A program made the position numbers and the translations under genes. Positions 17,270-27,956 of a DNA stretch of 64,000 nucleotides are shown piece after piece (the stretch's first letter is position 1; each line of letters begins with the position of its first letter). Origin of the DNA: Streptomyces sp. RPA4-2 (GTDB taxonomy: Bacteria; Actinomycetota; Actinomycetes; Streptomycetales; Streptomycetaceae); NCBI RefSeq assembly GCF_012273515.2, contig NZ_CP050975.2, positions 7,564,001 to 7,628,000 of the forward strand, in the 5' to 3' direction. The notes under the pieces were generated by a model. The model was given only the letters and a program-made list of their open reading frames with translations. It did no database searches and was not told where the DNA came from.

Positions 17270-18216
17270 TCCGGACCGTGGAGTCGGAACAACACGTGTC
17301 CGCACCGGTACTCGCCGCTTACAGCTACTGCGAGGCAGTGACCGGTCAGCAGGCGCGTAATTTCGCGTACGGCATCCGACTTCTCCCGACGCCCAAGCGT
17401 CGTGCGATGTCGGCGCTCTACGCGTTCTCACGGCGTGTCGACGACATCGGCGACGGCACGCTGGCACCGGATGTGAAGGCGGCCCGCCTCCAGGACACCA
17501 GGGCGCTGCTCACCCGGGTCCGCGAGGGCCGGGTCGACGAGGACGACACCGACCCGGTCGCGGTCGCCCTCAGTCACACCGCGGCGTACTTCCCGGTGCC
17601 GCTCGGCGGCCTCGACGAGCTCATCGACGGCGTCCTGATGGACGTACGCGGTGAGACGTACGAGACCTGGGACGACCTGAAGGTGTACTGCCGGTGCGTG
17701 GCCGGGGCGATCGGGCGGCTCTCGCTCGGCGTGTTCGGTACGGAACCGGGGGCGCGCGGCGCCGAACGCGCGCCGGAGTATGCCGACACGCTCGGGCTCG
17801 CGCTCCAGCTCACCAACATCCTGCGGGACGTACGTGAGGACGCCGGGGACGGGCGCACCTATCTGCCCGCCGACGACCTCGCGAAGTTCGGCTGCTCGGC
17901 CGGGTTCAACGGGCCGACGCCGCCGGAGGGCTCCGACTTCGCGGGCCTGGTGCACTTCGAGGTGAGACGGGCCCGCACCCTCTTCGCGGAGGGCTACCGG
18001 CTGCTGCCCATGCTGGACCGGCGCAGCGGCGCCTGTGTCGCGGCCATGGCGGGCATCTACCGGCGGCTGCTGGACCGCATCGAGCGGGAGCCGGAGGCCG
18101 TGCTGCGCGGCCGTGTCTCGCTGCCGGGCCGGGAGAAGGCGTACGTCGCCGTGCGCGGCCTCTCCGGCCTGGACGCGCGGCATGTGTCCCGCCGCACGGT
18201 CAGGAGGCGCACCTGA
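17266..18216 (+). CDS. hpnD: Presqualene diphosphate synthase HpnD
   Basis: 316 residues. Both Asp-rich motifs are intact: SRRVDDIGDG near residue 56 and NILRDVREDAGDGRTYLPADDL near residue 185, which bind the Mg-diphosphates. It condenses two farnesyl diphosphates to presqualene diphosphate. The start GTG overlaps the hpnC stop. Its TGA overlaps the ATG of the tiny ORF at 18216. Phytoene synthase is the alternative in this superfamily, excluded here by the hopanoid context. Confidence 0.92.
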   Translation: MIRTVESEQHVSAPVLAAYSYCEAVTGQQARNFAYGIRLLPTPKRRAMSALYAFSRRVDDIGDGTLAPDVKAARLQDTRALLTRVREGRVDEDDTDPVAVALSHTAAYFPVPLGGLDELIDGVLMDVRGETYETWDDLKVYCRCVAGAIGRLSLGVFGTEPGARGAERAPEYADTLGLALQLTNILRDVREDAGDGRTYLPADDLAKFGCSAGFNGPTPPEGSDFAGLVHFEVRRARTLFAEGYRLLPMLDRRSGACVAAMAGIYRRLLDRIEREPEAVLRGRVSLPGREKAYVAVRGLSGLDARHVSRRTVRRRT

Positions 18217-18356
18217 TGGACAATCTGGGCCAAGGTGACTCCACCGGAGGAAAGTGGCACGCAACCCTCCGGTGGTCCGCGGCGTCCCTGACTGCGACGG
18301 CCGGTCGTACACCGTTCGAAGACCGCGGCGGGCCGAAGGGGGAGGACGCACGATGA
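18216..18356 (+). CDS. Small overlapping ORF between hpnD and hpnE (46 aa)
   Basis: ATG at 18216 shares its A with the hpnD stop (TGATG). The frame, MDNLGQGDSTGGKWHATLRW... ending ...GGPKGEDAR, runs 46 codons to a TGA that overlaps the hpnE ATG (ATGA). Perfect coupling at both ends argues that it is translated. It matches my memory of a short conserved streptomycete family (DUF6380, and an SCO6761-sized gap in S. coelicolor), but I cannot verify this. It is hydrophilic with no membrane segment and unknown function. Confidence 0.6.
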   Translation: MDNLGQGDSTGGKWHATLRWSAASLTATAGRTPFEDRGGPKGEDAR

Positions 18357-19918
18357 GCGAGGCCACGCAGCCGGGGGAGCCCGACCCGGCCGGTCCGGCC
18401 GGGTCGGACCGCGTCGGGACGCCGGGCTCGGACCGCGCCGGGACGCCCGCCGGTGCGGCCGGCCCCGGGACGTCCGCCGTGGTGGTCGGTGGCGGGCTCG
18501 CCGGGATCACCGCCGCGCTCTCGCTCGCCGACGCCGGGGTACGTGTGACGCTGCTCGAAGGCAGGCCGCGGCTGGGCGGGCTGGCCTTCTCCTTCCAGCG
18601 CGGCGAGCTCACCGTGGACAACGGCCAGCATGTGTTCCTGCGCTGCTGCACCGCCTACCGGTGGTTCCTCGACCGCATCGACGCGACCTCGCTGGCGCCG
18701 GTGCAGGATCGTCTCGACGTGCCCGTTCTCGACGCGGAGGGCACCGAGGGACGACGGCTCGGCAGAATCGGCCGCACCGCGCTGCCGGTGCCGCTGCATC
18801 TCGCGCGCAGCCTGGCGACGTATCAGCATCTGTCGCTCACCGAGCGCGCCAAGGTCGGCCGTGCCGCTCTGGCGCTCAAGGCGCTCGACCTCGACGATCC
18901 GGCGCTCGACGACCAGAACTTCGGCAGCTGGCTCGCCGGGCACGGTCAGTCGGAGCGCGCCGTCGAGGCACTGTGGGACCTGGTGGGGGTCGCCACCCTC
19001 AACGCGGTGGCCGGCGACTCGTCGCTCGGGCTCGCCGCGATGGTGTTCAAGACCGGTCTGCTGTCCGACCCGGGCGCGGCCGACATCGGCTGGGCGCGCG
19101 TCCCGCTGGGCGAACTGCACGACACACTGGCCCGCAAGGCGCTCGACACCGCGGGCGTCCGTACCGAAGTCCGTACACGAGTCACCTCCATCTCCCTCAA
19201 CGAGAACGGGCGTTGGAGCGTTCAGGTTCCCGGCGAGACACTCGACGCGGACACCGTGGTGCTCGCCGTACCTCAGCGCGAGGCGCACGATCTGCTGCCC
19301 GCCGGCGCGCTGGACGCCCCCGAGCGACTCCTGGAGATCGGCACCGCGCCGATCCTCAACGTCCACGTGGTCTACGACCGCAAGGTGCTCACGCGTCCGT
19401 TCTTCGCGGCGCTCGGTTCCCCGGTGCAGTGGGTCTTCGACCGCACCGAGGCGTCCGGACTGCGGGAGGGGCAGTATCTGGCCCTGTCCCAGTCGGCCGC
19501 GCAGCACGAGATCGACGAGCCCGTCGCCGTCCTGCGCGAGCGCTATCTGCCGGAGCTGGAGCGGCTGCTGCCCGCCGCCCGCGACGCCGAGGTGAAGGAC
19601 TTCTTCGTGACCCGGGAGCGCACCGCGACGTTCGCCCCCGCCCCTGGCGTCGGGCGGCTGCGTCCCGGCGCCCGTACCAACGCTCCCGGCCTGTATCTGG
19701 CCGGCGCGTGGACCGCCACCGGGTGGCCCGCGACCATGGAGAGCGCGGTCCGCAGCGGTGTCGGTGCGGCGGGAGCAGCACTGGCCGCCCTGGGCCGGCC
19801 CCGCGATCACCTCCTCGCGTTCGAGGACACGGGCCGCACCCTCCCGGGGGACACCCCCCGGGCCTCCGGCCGAACACCGGCGGGATCCGGCGCTTCACCG
19901 CGAGGTGGACTCAGGTGA
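18353..19918 (+). CDS. hpnE: Hydroxysqualene dehydroxylase HpnE (FAD amine-oxidase fold)
   Basis: 521 residues. FAD-binding VVVGGGLAGITAALSLADAG is at about residue 43, after a Pro/Gly-rich N-terminus, and the C-terminal FAD motif is LYLAGAWTATGWPATMESAVRSG. HpnE reduces hydroxysqualene to squalene. The ATG at 18353 overlaps the small ORF stop. The upstream open extension reads the small ORF in another frame and is not coding. A low-complexity Pro/Arg tail follows the catalytic fold from about residue 485. Confidence 0.9.
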   Translation: MSEATQPGEPDPAGPAGSDRVGTPGSDRAGTPAGAAGPGTSAVVVGGGLAGITAALSLADAGVRVTLLEGRPRLGGLAFSFQRGELTVDNGQHVFLRCCTAYRWFLDRIDATSLAPVQDRLDVPVLDAEGTEGRRLGRIGRTALPVPLHLARSLATYQHLSLTERAKVGRAALALKALDLDDPALDDQNFGSWLAGHGQSERAVEALWDLVGVATLNAVAGDSSLGLAAMVFKTGLLSDPGAADIGWARVPLGELHDTLARKALDTAGVRTEVRTRVTSISLNENGRWSVQVPGETLDADTVVLAVPQREAHDLLPAGALDAPERLLEIGTAPILNVHVVYDRKVLTRPFFAALGSPVQWVFDRTEASGLREGQYLALSQSAAQHEIDEPVAVLRERYLPELERLLPAARDAEVKDFFVTRERTATFAPAPGVGRLRPGARTNAPGLYLAGAWTATGWPATMESAVRSGVGAAGAALAALGRPRDHLLAFEDTGRTLPGDTPRASGRTPAGSGASPRGGLR

Positions 19919-19977
19919 GGGTCGAGCAGCACGCGGTGGACCCCCGCACCCCCGGTACCGCAACAAGAGGAGAGACT

Positions 19978-21045
19978 GTGCCCACTGTGCCCCCGGCCGA
20001 ATCGGCTGCCGACGCGGTGGACGTGACCGCGCTCCTCGAGCGCGGCCGGACCCTGGCCACACCGGTGCTGAAAGCGGCCGTCGACCGCCTGGCGTCGCCC
20101 ATGGACACCGTCGCCGCCTACCACTTCGGCTGGATCGACGCGGCGGGCAACCCCGCGGACGGCGACGGGGGCAAGGCCGTGCGCCCGGCGCTGGCCGTCC
20201 TGTCCGCGCAGGCCGCGGGCGCCGCCCCGGAGGTCGGCGTGCCCGGCGCGGTCGCGGTGGAGCTGGTGCACAACTTCTCGCTGCTGCACGACGACCTGAT
20301 GGACGGCGACGAGCAGCGCCGCCACCGCGACACCGTCTGGAAGGTGCACGGCCCCGCCCAGGCGATCCTGGTCGGCGACGCCCTGTTCGCGCTGGCCAAC
20401 GAGATCCTCCTCGAACTCGGCACCGCCGAGGCCGGCCGCGCCACCCGCCGTCTGACCACCGCCACCCGCGCCCTCATCGACGGCCAGGCACAGGACATCT
20501 CCTACGAGCACCGCGACCGGGTCAGCGTCGAGGAGTGCCTGGAGATGGAGGGCAACAAGACGGGCGCCCTGCTCGCCTGCGCCTGCTCGATCGGCGCGGT
20601 CCTCGGCGGCGCGGACGACCGCACCGCCGACACGCTGGAGAGGTACGGCTACCACCTCGGCCTGGCCTTCCAGGCCGTCGACGACCTCCTCGGCATCTGG
20701 GGCGACCCGGAGGCCACCGGCAAGCAGACCTGGAGCGATCTGCGCCAGCGCAAGAAGTCCCTGCCGGTCGTGGCGGCGCTCGCCGCGGGCGGCCCCGCCT
20801 CGGAGCGGCTCGGCCAACTGCTCGCCGAGGACGCCAAGGCCAGTGACTTCGAGAACTTCTCCGAGGAGGAGTTCGCGGCCCGCGCCGCGCTCATCGAGGA
20901 GGCGGGCGGCCGCGAGTGGACCGCCCAGGAGGCACGCCGTCAGCACACCATCGCCATCGAGGCCCTGAACGCCGTCGAGATGTCCGACCAGGTGCGGGCC
21001 CAGCTCGTCGCGCTCGCCGACTTCGTCGTCGTACGAAAGAGATGA
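19978..21045 (+). CDS. Polyprenyl diphosphate synthase (farnesyl diphosphate supply)
   Basis: 355 residues from the GTG preceded by AAGAGGAG. A longer in-frame GTG at 19915 overlaps the hpnE stop. The first Asp-rich motif is HDDLMDGDEQRRH (DDxxD). The second is QAVDDLLGIWGD, DDxxG rather than DDxxD, as often in actinobacterial enzymes. It makes C15 to C20 all-trans prenyl diphosphates; placed between hpnE and shc it should make farnesyl diphosphate for squalene. Similar proteins are also cargo of family-2 encapsulins in some actinomycetes, but no encapsulin gene is present here. Confidence 0.9.
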   Translation: MPTVPPAESAADAVDVTALLERGRTLATPVLKAAVDRLASPMDTVAAYHFGWIDAAGNPADGDGGKAVRPALAVLSAQAAGAAPEVGVPGAVAVELVHNFSLLHDDLMDGDEQRRHRDTVWKVHGPAQAILVGDALFALANEILLELGTAEAGRATRRLTTATRALIDGQAQDISYEHRDRVSVEECLEMEGNKTGALLACACSIGAVLGGADDRTADTLERYGYHLGLAFQAVDDLLGIWGDPEATGKQTWSDLRQRKKSLPVVAALAAGGPASERLGQLLAEDAKASDFENFSEEEFAARAALIEEAGGREWTAQEARRQHTIAIEALNAVEMSDQVRAQLVALADFVVVRKR

Positions 21046-21198
21046 TCACTATCGGTCGAATAAACCTCGCGTAGTCGCCGGCCGGTGTCTCCCCTCCAGG
21101 TTCTCCGTTTCGTACGAGAACGGGGGAACCCATGAGAGCGACGCACCGGCCGACGGCGGACCCACAGCAGAGACGTACCACTGCACGAAGGGGAAGCC

Positions 21199-23202
21199 AT
21201 GACAGCGACGACCGACGGAAGCACCGGGGCACTGCCGCCCCGCGCTGCCGCGGCCAGCGAAATCCAGCCAGAGACGACTCCCGTGGCGGCCGGGACAGTC
21301 GAGACCCGAGACGTCGCCGAGCACGCCATACAGCGTGCCACCGGCTACCTGCTCTCGCGGCAGGACGCCGAGGGCTGGTGGAAGGGCGACCTCGAGACGA
21401 ACGTCACGATGGACGCCGAGGATCTGCTCCTGCGCCAGTTCCTGGGAATCCTCGACGAGACGACCGCCCAGGCCGCCGGTCTGTTCATCCGGGGCGAGCA
21501 GCGCGAGGACGGCGCCTGGGCCACTTTCTACAACGGCCCCGGCGACCTCTCCGCCACCGTCGAGGCGTACGTCGCCCTGCGGCTGGCCGGGGACGCCCCC
21601 GACGCGCCGCACATGGCGAAGGCCGCCGCGTGGGTCCGTGAGCGGGGCGGCATCGTCTCGGCCCGCGTCTTCACCCGGATCTGGCTCGCCCTGTTCGGCT
21701 GGTGGAAGTGGGACGACCTGCCCGAACTCCCGCCGGAGCTCATCTACTTCCCGAAGTGGATGCCACTCAACATCTACGACTTCGGATGCTGGGCGCGGCA
21801 GACGATCGTGCCGCTCACCATCGTCTCGGCGAAGCGGCCGGTGCGGCCCGCGCCGTTCCCGCTGGACGAGCTGCACACCGACCCGGGCAACCCCAATCCG
21901 GTCAGGCCCACGGCCCCCGTGGCGAGTTGGAACGGCGTTTTCCAGCGGCTGGACAAGGCGCTGCACCAGTACCGCAAGGTCGCACCGGGGCCGCTGCGCA
22001 GGGCCGCCATGAACGCGGCGGCGCGCTGGATCATCGAACGGCAGGAGAACGACGGCTGCTGGGGCGGCATCCAGCCGCCCGCGGTGTACTCCGTCATCGC
22101 GCTCCACCTGCTGGGCTACGACCTCGACCATCCGGTGATGCGTGCCGGGCTGGAGTCCCTGGACCGCTTCACGGTGTGGCGCGAGGACGGGGCCCGGATG
22201 ATCGAGGCCTGTCAGTCGCCCGTCTGGGACACCTGCCTGGCGACCATCGCACTGGCCGACGCGGGCCTGCCCGCCGACCATCCGCAGCTGGTCAAGGCCG
22301 TGGACTGGATGCTCGGCGAGGAGATCGTCAGACCCGGCGACTGGTCGGTGAAGAGGCCTCATCTCCCGCCGGGCGGCTGGGCGTTCGAGTTCCACAACGA
22401 CAACTACCCCGACATCGACGACACCGCCGAGGTGGTCCTCGCGCTGCGCCGGGTGCGTCACCACGACCCGGAACGCGTCGAGAAGGCGATCGGGCGCGGG
22501 GTGCGCTGGAACCTCGGCATGCAGTCCAAGGACGGCGGCTGGGGCGCGTTCGACGTCGACAACACCAGCTCCTTCCCCAACCGGCTGCCGTTCTGCGACT
22601 TCGGCGAGGTGATCGACCCGCCGTCCGCGGACGTCACCGCGCACGTGGTGGAGATGCTCGCGGTGGAGGGCCTCTCGCACGACCCGCGTACCCGCCGGGG
22701 CATCGAGTGGCTGCTCGCCGAACAGGAGCCGAACGGCTCCTGGTTCGGGCGCTGGGGCGTCAACTACGTCTACGGCACGGGGTCGGTGGTGCCCGCGCTG
22801 GTGGCCGCCGGCCTGCCCGCCTCGCACCCGGCGATCCGCCGGGCGGTCGGCTGGCTGGAGACCGTCCAGAACGAGGACGGCGGCTGGGGCGAGGACCTGC
22901 GCTCCTACGACGACGCCGCCGAATGGAGCGGCCGGGGCGCCTCGACCGCCTCGCAGACCGGGTGGGCGCTGCTCGCGCTGCTCGCGGCCGGGGAGCGCGA
23001 CTCCAAGGCCGTGGAGCGCGGTGTCGACTGGCTCGCGGCGACCCAGCTGCCCGACGGCTCCTGGGACGAGCCGTACTTCACCGGCACCGGGTTCCCGTGG
23101 GACTTCTCGATCAACTACCACCTCTACCGGCAGGTATTCCCGCTCACCGCGCTCGGCCGCTATGTCAACGGCGAGCCGTTCGCCGAGGTCAAGGGGGGTT
23201 GA
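21199..23202 (+). CDS. shc: Squalene-hopene cyclase
   Basis: 667 residues, the usual length. The catalytic acid motif DxDD is seen as PDIDDTAEV near residue 405. Several QW repeats are visible (QDAEGWW, QENDGCWGG, QSKDGGWGAFD, QNEDGGWGED, QLPDGSWDE). The enzyme is a monotopic membrane protein that cyclises squalene to hopene and hopanol. ATG with AAGGGGAAGCC upstream. Its TGA overlaps the hpnG ATG. All key elements look intact. Confidence 0.96.
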   Translation: MTATTDGSTGALPPRAAAASEIQPETTPVAAGTVETRDVAEHAIQRATGYLLSRQDAEGWWKGDLETNVTMDAEDLLLRQFLGILDETTAQAAGLFIRGEQREDGAWATFYNGPGDLSATVEAYVALRLAGDAPDAPHMAKAAAWVRERGGIVSARVFTRIWLALFGWWKWDDLPELPPELIYFPKWMPLNIYDFGCWARQTIVPLTIVSAKRPVRPAPFPLDELHTDPGNPNPVRPTAPVASWNGVFQRLDKALHQYRKVAPGPLRRAAMNAAARWIIERQENDGCWGGIQPPAVYSVIALHLLGYDLDHPVMRAGLESLDRFTVWREDGARMIEACQSPVWDTCLATIALADAGLPADHPQLVKAVDWMLGEEIVRPGDWSVKRPHLPPGGWAFEFHNDNYPDIDDTAEVVLALRRVRHHDPERVEKAIGRGVRWNLGMQSKDGGWGAFDVDNTSSFPNRLPFCDFGEVIDPPSADVTAHVVEMLAVEGLSHDPRTRRGIEWLLAEQEPNGSWFGRWGVNYVYGTGSVVPALVAAGLPASHPAIRRAVGWLETVQNEDGGWGEDLRSYDDAAEWSGRGASTASQTGWALLALLAAGERDSKAVERGVDWLAATQLPDGSWDEPYFTGTGFPWDFSINYHLYRQVFPLTALGRYVNGEPFAEVKGG

Positions 23203-23843
23203 TGAGTACGAAGCCCGAACCGGCCCCGCTGCTGATCGCCTGTGCGCTCGCCATCGAGCACCTCGCCCTGCGCAGCGCCGACCGGAGCGGTTCCGACGGG
23301 CCCGTCACCGTCCTGCGCACGGGCATGGGGCCAAGGGCCGCGGAGCTCTCGCTCGGCCGGGTCCTCGCAGACCCGGCGCTGCGCGAGGCCGCGGTCCTGG
23401 CCACGGGCTTCTGCGCGGGGCTCGCCCCGGGCATGCACCCCGGCGACCTGGTGGTCGCCGAGGAGACCCGGGATCCGCGTGGCAGCACTCCGTGCGTGGG
23501 CACCGAGCTGCTGGTCAAGGAGCTGGTGCGCGTCGTGCCCGGGCGCACCGTCCATACGGGGCCGCTCACCGGCTCCGATCACGTCGTCCGCGGTCACGAA
23601 CGGTCGGACCTGTTCGCGACCGGCGCCATCGCGGTCGACATGGAGTCCGCGGCCACGCTGCACAGCGCCGTCCGCGCGGGTCCACGTCCGGTTGCGGCCG
23701 TCCGGGTGGTCGTGGACGCTCCAGAACATGAACTCGTCCGTATCGGCACGGTGCGCGGTGGAATATCAGCTTTCCGTGTTCTTCGTGCCATCCTTCCCGC
23801 TTTCTTTGAATGGCACCGTTCTTTGCTGCTCCCTCGGAGGTGA
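23202..23843 (+). CDS. hpnG: Adenosylhopane nucleosidase HpnG (phosphorylase-like)
   Basis: 213 residues. A nucleoside phosphorylase/hydrolase fold, with TGFCAGLAPGMHPGDLVVAEE in the centre and the substrate-binding VDMESAATLHSA. HpnG removes adenine from adenosylhopane to give ribosylhopane. The ATG shares bases with the shc stop, showing tight coupling. It is a little shorter than proteobacterial HpnG. The shc-hpnG-hpnH order supports the assignment over a generic purine phosphorylase. Confidence 0.88.
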   Translation: MSTKPEPAPLLIACALAIEHLALRSADRSGSDGPVTVLRTGMGPRAAELSLGRVLADPALREAAVLATGFCAGLAPGMHPGDLVVAEETRDPRGSTPCVGTELLVKELVRVVPGRTVHTGPLTGSDHVVRGHERSDLFATGAIAVDMESAATLHSAVRAGPRPVAAVRVVVDAPEHELVRIGTVRGGISAFRVLRAILPAFFEWHRSLLLPRR

Positions 23844-23848
23844 GCCAG

Positions 23849-24871
23849 ATGGCCATGCCACTTCGGCAGTCCATGAAGGTCGCTGCGTACCTGTTTGAAC
23901 AGAAGCTCAGGAAGCGGGACAAGTTCGCGCTGATTGTCGAGTTGGAACCCCTCTTCGCGTGCAATCTCGCGTGCGAGGGATGCGGGAAGATCCAGCACCC
24001 CGCGGGCGTGCTCAAGCAGCGGATGCCCGTGGCGCAGGCCGTGGGCGCGGTGCTGGAGTCCGGTGCCCCGATGGTGTCCATCGCGGGCGGCGAGCCGCTG
24101 ATGCACCCGCAGATCGACGAGATCGTGCGGCAGTTGGTGGCCAAGAAGAAGTTCGTCTTCCTGTGCACCAACGCGATGTTGCTGCGCAAGAAGATGGACA
24201 AGTTCAAGCCCTCACCGTACTTCGCGTGGGCCGTGCACATCGACGGGCTGCGTGAGCGGCACGACGAGTCCGTGGCCAAGGAAGGCGTCTTCGACGAGGC
24301 GGTCGCAGCCATCAAGGAGGCCAAGCGCCGTGGCTTCCGGGTCACCACGAACTCGACCTTCTTCAACACCGACACCCCGCAGACCATCATCGAGGTCCTC
24401 AACTACCTCAACGACGACCTGAAGGTCGACGAGATGATGCTCTCGCCCGCCTACGCCTACGAGAAGGCCCCCGACCAGGAGCACTTCCTCGGCGTCCAGC
24501 AGACCCGGGAACTGTTCAAGAAGGCCTTCGCGGGCGGCAACCGGCGCCGCTGGCGGCTCAACCACAGCCCGCTCTTCCTGGACTTCCTGGAGGGCAAGGT
24601 CGACTTCCCGTGCACCGCGTGGGCGATCCCGAGCTACTCGCTCTTCGGCTGGCAGAAGCCCTGCTACCTGATGAGCGACGGGTACGTGCAGACGTACAAG
24701 CAGCTCCTGGAGGAGACCGACTGGGACTCCTACGGTCGCGGCAAGGACGACCGGTGCGCCAACTGCATGGCGCACTGCGGCTACGAGCCGACCGCCGTCC
24801 TCGCCACCATGGGCTCCCTCAAGGAGTCGCTGCGCGCCGCCCGTGAGACCTTTACGGAAAGCCGCGGGTGA
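23849..24871 (+). CDS. hpnH: Adenosyl-hopene transferase HpnH (radical SAM)
   Basis: 340 residues. Radical-SAM cysteines CNLACEGC (Cys38, 42, 45; Cx3Cx2C), then SAM-binding [12 protein letters not shown], and a C-terminal Cys cluster [14 protein letters not shown]. HpnH adds the 5'-deoxyadenosyl radical to diploptene (hopene), the first step of C35 side-chain synthesis. Start: ATG eight bases after GGAGG; a second ATG two codons later is also possible. Length and motifs are those of bona fide HpnH. Confidence 0.95.
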   Translation: MAMPLRQSMKVAAYLFEQKLRKRDKFALIVELEPLFACNLACEGCGKIQHPAGVLKQRMPVAQAVGAVLESGAPMVSIAGGEPLMHPQIDEIVRQLVAKKKFVFLCTNAMLLRKKMDKFKPSPYFAWAVHIDGLRERHDESVAKEGVFDEAVAAIKEAKRRGFRVTTNSTFFNTDTPQTIIEVLNYLNDDLKVDEMMLSPAYAYEKAPDQEHFLGVQQTRELFKKAFAGGNRRRWRLNHSPLFLDFLEGKVDFPCTAWAIPSYSLFGWQKPCYLMSDGYVQTYKQLLEETDWDSYGRGKDDRCANCMAHCGYEPTAVLATMGSLKESLRAARETFTESRG

Positions 24872-24875
24872 CGTC

Positions 24876-26033
24876 ATGACCGCCGTTTCCTTGGGCCTCC
24901 CCGAGGTGCCGGTCCGACCGATCGCGGAACGCCGTGTGTCACGGCGGATCCAGGTCGGACCGGTGGCGGTCGGGGGAGGAGCACCCGTCTCCGTGCAGTC
25001 GATGACGACGACGCGTACGTCGGACGTCGGCGCCACCCTGCAGCAGATCGCGGAACTCACCGCGTCCGGCTGCCAGATCGTCCGCGTCGCCTGTCCCACG
25101 CAGGACGACGCGGACGCCCTCGCGACGATCGCCCGCAAGTCGCAGATCCCGGTGATCGCGGACATCCACTTCCAGCCGAAGTACGTCTTCGCCGCCATCG
25201 ACGCGGGCTGCGCGGCGGTGCGGGTGAACCCGGGCAACATCAAGCAGTTCGACGACAAGGTGAAGGAGATCGCGCGCGCCGCCTCCCAGGCGGGCACACC
25301 CATCCGGATCGGCGTCAACGCGGGCTCGCTCGACCGGCGTCTGCTGCAGAAGTACGGCAGGGCGACGCCGGAGGCACTCGTCGAGTCGGCGCTGTGGGAG
25401 GCGTCCCTCTTCGAGGAGCACGGGTTCCGGGACATCAAGATCTCGGTGAAGCACAACGACCCGGTCGTCATGGTCAACGCCTACCGCCAACTGGCGGCGG
25501 CCTGCGACTACCCGCTCCATCTGGGCGTCACGGAGGCCGGGCCGGCGTTCCAGGGGACCATCAAGTCGGCCGTCGCCTTCGGGGCGTTGCTCGCCGAGGG
25601 CATCGGGGACACCATCCGGGTCTCCCTGAGCGCGCCGCCCGCCGAGGAGTGCAAGGTCGGTATCCAGATCCTGGAGTCGCTGGGCCTGCGTCAGCGGCGC
25701 CTGGAGATCGTGTCGTGCCCGTCCTGCGGGCGCGCCCAGGTGGACGTCTACAAGCTGGCCGACGAGGTCACGGCCGGTCTGGAGGGGATGGAGGTCCCGT
25801 TGCGCGTCGCGGTCATGGGCTGCGTCGTCAACGGCCCCGGAGAGGCGCGGGAGGCGGACCTGGGGGTCGCCTCCGGCAACGGCAAGGGGCAGATCTTCGT
25901 CAAGGGCGAGGTCATCAAGACCGTGCCCGAGTCGAAGATCGTGGAGACCCTCATCGAGGAAGCGATGAAGATCGCCGAGCAGATGGAGAACGACGGCGTC
26001 GGGTCCGGGGAACCGGCCGTCACCGTGAGTTGA
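24876..26033 (+). CDS. ispG: 4-Hydroxy-3-methylbut-2-enyl diphosphate synthase
   Basis: 385 residues. IspG/GcpE catalyses the penultimate MEP-pathway step with a 4Fe-4S cluster. Conserved [12 protein letters not shown] near the N-terminus, and cluster cysteines in [13 protein letters not shown] and [11 protein letters not shown]. It sits between hpnH and dxs, so precursor supply is co-expressed with hopanoid synthesis. Streptomycetes usually carry another ispG elsewhere, so this is likely the pathway-dedicated copy. Confidence 0.95.
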   Translation: MTAVSLGLPEVPVRPIAERRVSRRIQVGPVAVGGGAPVSVQSMTTTRTSDVGATLQQIAELTASGCQIVRVACPTQDDADALATIARKSQIPVIADIHFQPKYVFAAIDAGCAAVRVNPGNIKQFDDKVKEIARAASQAGTPIRIGVNAGSLDRRLLQKYGRATPEALVESALWEASLFEEHGFRDIKISVKHNDPVVMVNAYRQLAAACDYPLHLGVTEAGPAFQGTIKSAVAFGALLAEGIGDTIRVSLSAPPAEECKVGIQILESLGLRQRRLEIVSCPSCGRAQVDVYKLADEVTAGLEGMEVPLRVAVMGCVVNGPGEAREADLGVASGNGKGQIFVKGEVIKTVPESKIVETLIEEAMKIAEQMENDGVGSGEPAVTVS

Positions 26034-26061
26034 TCAGCACGGACCGAGAGGGGGCCCGAGC

Positions 26062-27954
26062 GTGACGATTCTGGAGAGCATCCGGGGACCACGCGACCTG
26101 AAGGCGCTGTCCGAGGCGGAGGTCGGTGAACTGGCCGATGAGATCCGGGAGTTCCTGGTGCACGCGGTCGCCAGGACCGGTGGACATCTCGGGCCCAATC
26201 TGGGGGTGGTGGAACTCTCCATCGCACTCCACAGGGTCTTCGAGTCACCCGTCGACCGCATCCTGTGGGACACCGGTCACCAGAGCTATGTGCACAAGCT
26301 GCTGACAGGACGTCAGGACTTCTCCAAGCTGCGCGGCAAGGGGGGCCTGTCCGGCTACCCCTCGCGCGAGGAGTCCGAGCACGACATCATCGAGAACAGC
26401 CACGCCTCCACGGCGCTCGGCTGGGCGGACGGCCTCGCCAAGGCCCGCCAGGTGCAGGGGGAGAAGGGCCATGTCGTCGCGGTCATCGGCGACGGCGCGC
26501 TGACCGGCGGGATGGCGTGGGAGGCGCTGAACAACATCGCCGCCGCGAAGGACCGACCGCTGATCATCGTCGTCAACGACAACGAACGCTCGTACGCGCC
26601 GACCATCGGCGGCCTCGCCAACCACCTCGCCACCCTGCGGACGACGGACAGCTACGAGCGGGTGCTGGCCTGGGGCAAGGACGTACTGCTGCGCACCCCC
26701 GTCGTCGGACCCACGCTCTACGAGTCCCTGCACGGCGCCAAGAAGGGCTTCAAGGACGCCTTCGCACCGCAGGGCATGTTCGAGGACCTCGGACTCAAGT
26801 ACGTCGGTCCGATCGACGGACACGACACCGGGGCCGTGGAGTCCGCGCTGCGGCGCGCGAAGCGTTTCCACGGGCCGGTGCTGGTCCACTGTCTGACGGA
26901 GAAGGGCCGCGGCTACGAACCGGCGCTCGCCCACGAGGAGGACCGCTTCCACACGGTGGGCGTGATGGACCCGCTGACCTGCGAGCCGCTCGCGCCCTCG
27001 GGCGGGCCCTCCTGGACCTCGGTGTTCGGCGACGAGATCGCCCGGATCGGGGAGGAGCGCGAGGACGTCGTGGCGATAACGGCGGCGATGCTGCACCCGG
27101 TGGGACTCGGCAGGTTCGCCGAGCGGTTCCCCGACCGGGTGTGGGACGTCGGGATCGCCGAGCAGCACGCCACGGTCTCCGCGGCGGGGCTCGCCACGGG
27201 CGGCCTGCACCCGGTCGTCGCCGTCTACGCCACCTTCCTCAACCGGGCCTTCGACCAGCTCCTGATGGACGTCGCGCTGCACCGCTGCGGCGTCACCTTC
27301 GTCCTGGACCGGGCCGGTGTCACCGGCGTCGACGGCGCCTCGCACAACGGCATGTGGGACATGTCCGTCCTCCAGGTCGTGCCGGGCCTCAGGATCGCCG
27401 CGCCGCGCGACGCCGACCAACTCCGCGCCCAGTTGCGGGAGGCGGTCGCCGTCGACGACGCGCCGACGCTCATCCGGTTCCCGAAGGAGTCGGTGGGCCC
27501 GGCGGTCCCGGCGACCGACCGGGTGGGCGGCCTCGACGTCCTGCACCGGTCCGCGGCGACCCCGCGGGTGCTCCTGGTGGCCGTCGGCGTCATGGCGCCG
27601 GTCTGCCTCCAGGCCGCCGAACTGCTGGAGGCCCGGGGCATCGGCTGCACCGTCGTCGACCCGCGCTGGGTCAAACCCGTCGACCCGGCCCTGCCCGGCC
27701 TCGCGGCCGAACACCGGCTCGTGGCGGTCGTCGAGGACAACAGCCGGGCGGCCGGCGTCGGCTCGGCGGTCGCGCTGGCCCTGGGGGACGCCGAAGTGGA
27801 CGTACCCGTAAGGAGGTTCGGAATCCCGGAGCAGTTCCTCGCGCACGCGAAACGCGCGGAGGTGCTGGCCGACATCGGGCTCACGCCCGTCGAGATCGCC
27901 GGGCGGATCGGGGCCGCCCTGGCAGTCAAGGACGAGTCGTCCAAGGAGAAATAG
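26062..27954 (+). CDS. dxs: 1-Deoxy-D-xylulose-5-phosphate synthase
   Basis: 630 residues, thiamine-diphosphate enzyme. N-terminal [16 protein letters not shown], ThDP/Mg motif [16 protein letters not shown], the pyrimidine-binding Glu region [14 protein letters not shown], and the [16 protein letters not shown] transketolase domain are all present. It condenses pyruvate and glyceraldehyde-3-phosphate, the entry point of the MEP pathway. GTG start, SD GAGAGGGGG. Second MEP gene of the hopanoid operon. Confidence 0.95.
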   Translation: MTILESIRGPRDLKALSEAEVGELADEIREFLVHAVARTGGHLGPNLGVVELSIALHRVFESPVDRILWDTGHQSYVHKLLTGRQDFSKLRGKGGLSGYPSREESEHDIIENSHASTALGWADGLAKARQVQGEKGHVVAVIGDGALTGGMAWEALNNIAAAKDRPLIIVVNDNERSYAPTIGGLANHLATLRTTDSYERVLAWGKDVLLRTPVVGPTLYESLHGAKKGFKDAFAPQGMFEDLGLKYVGPIDGHDTGAVESALRRAKRFHGPVLVHCLTEKGRGYEPALAHEEDRFHTVGVMDPLTCEPLAPSGGPSWTSVFGDEIARIGEEREDVVAITAAMLHPVGLGRFAERFPDRVWDVGIAEQHATVSAAGLATGGLHPVVAVYATFLNRAFDQLLMDVALHRCGVTFVLDRAGVTGVDGASHNGMWDMSVLQVVPGLRIAAPRDADQLRAQLREAVAVDDAPTLIRFPKESVGPAVPATDRVGGLDVLHRSAATPRVLLVAVGVMAPVCLQAAELLEARGIGCTVVDPRWVKPVDPALPGLAAEHRLVAVVEDNSRAAGVGSAVALALGDAEVDVPVRRFGIPEQFLAHAKRAEVLADIGLTPVEIAGRIGAALAVKDESSKEK

Positions 27955-27956
27955 GA

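Noticed and set aside
19978..21045. Polyprenyl synthase as encapsulin cargo
   Set aside because: No encapsulin shell gene in the window; position in the hopanoid operon explains it.
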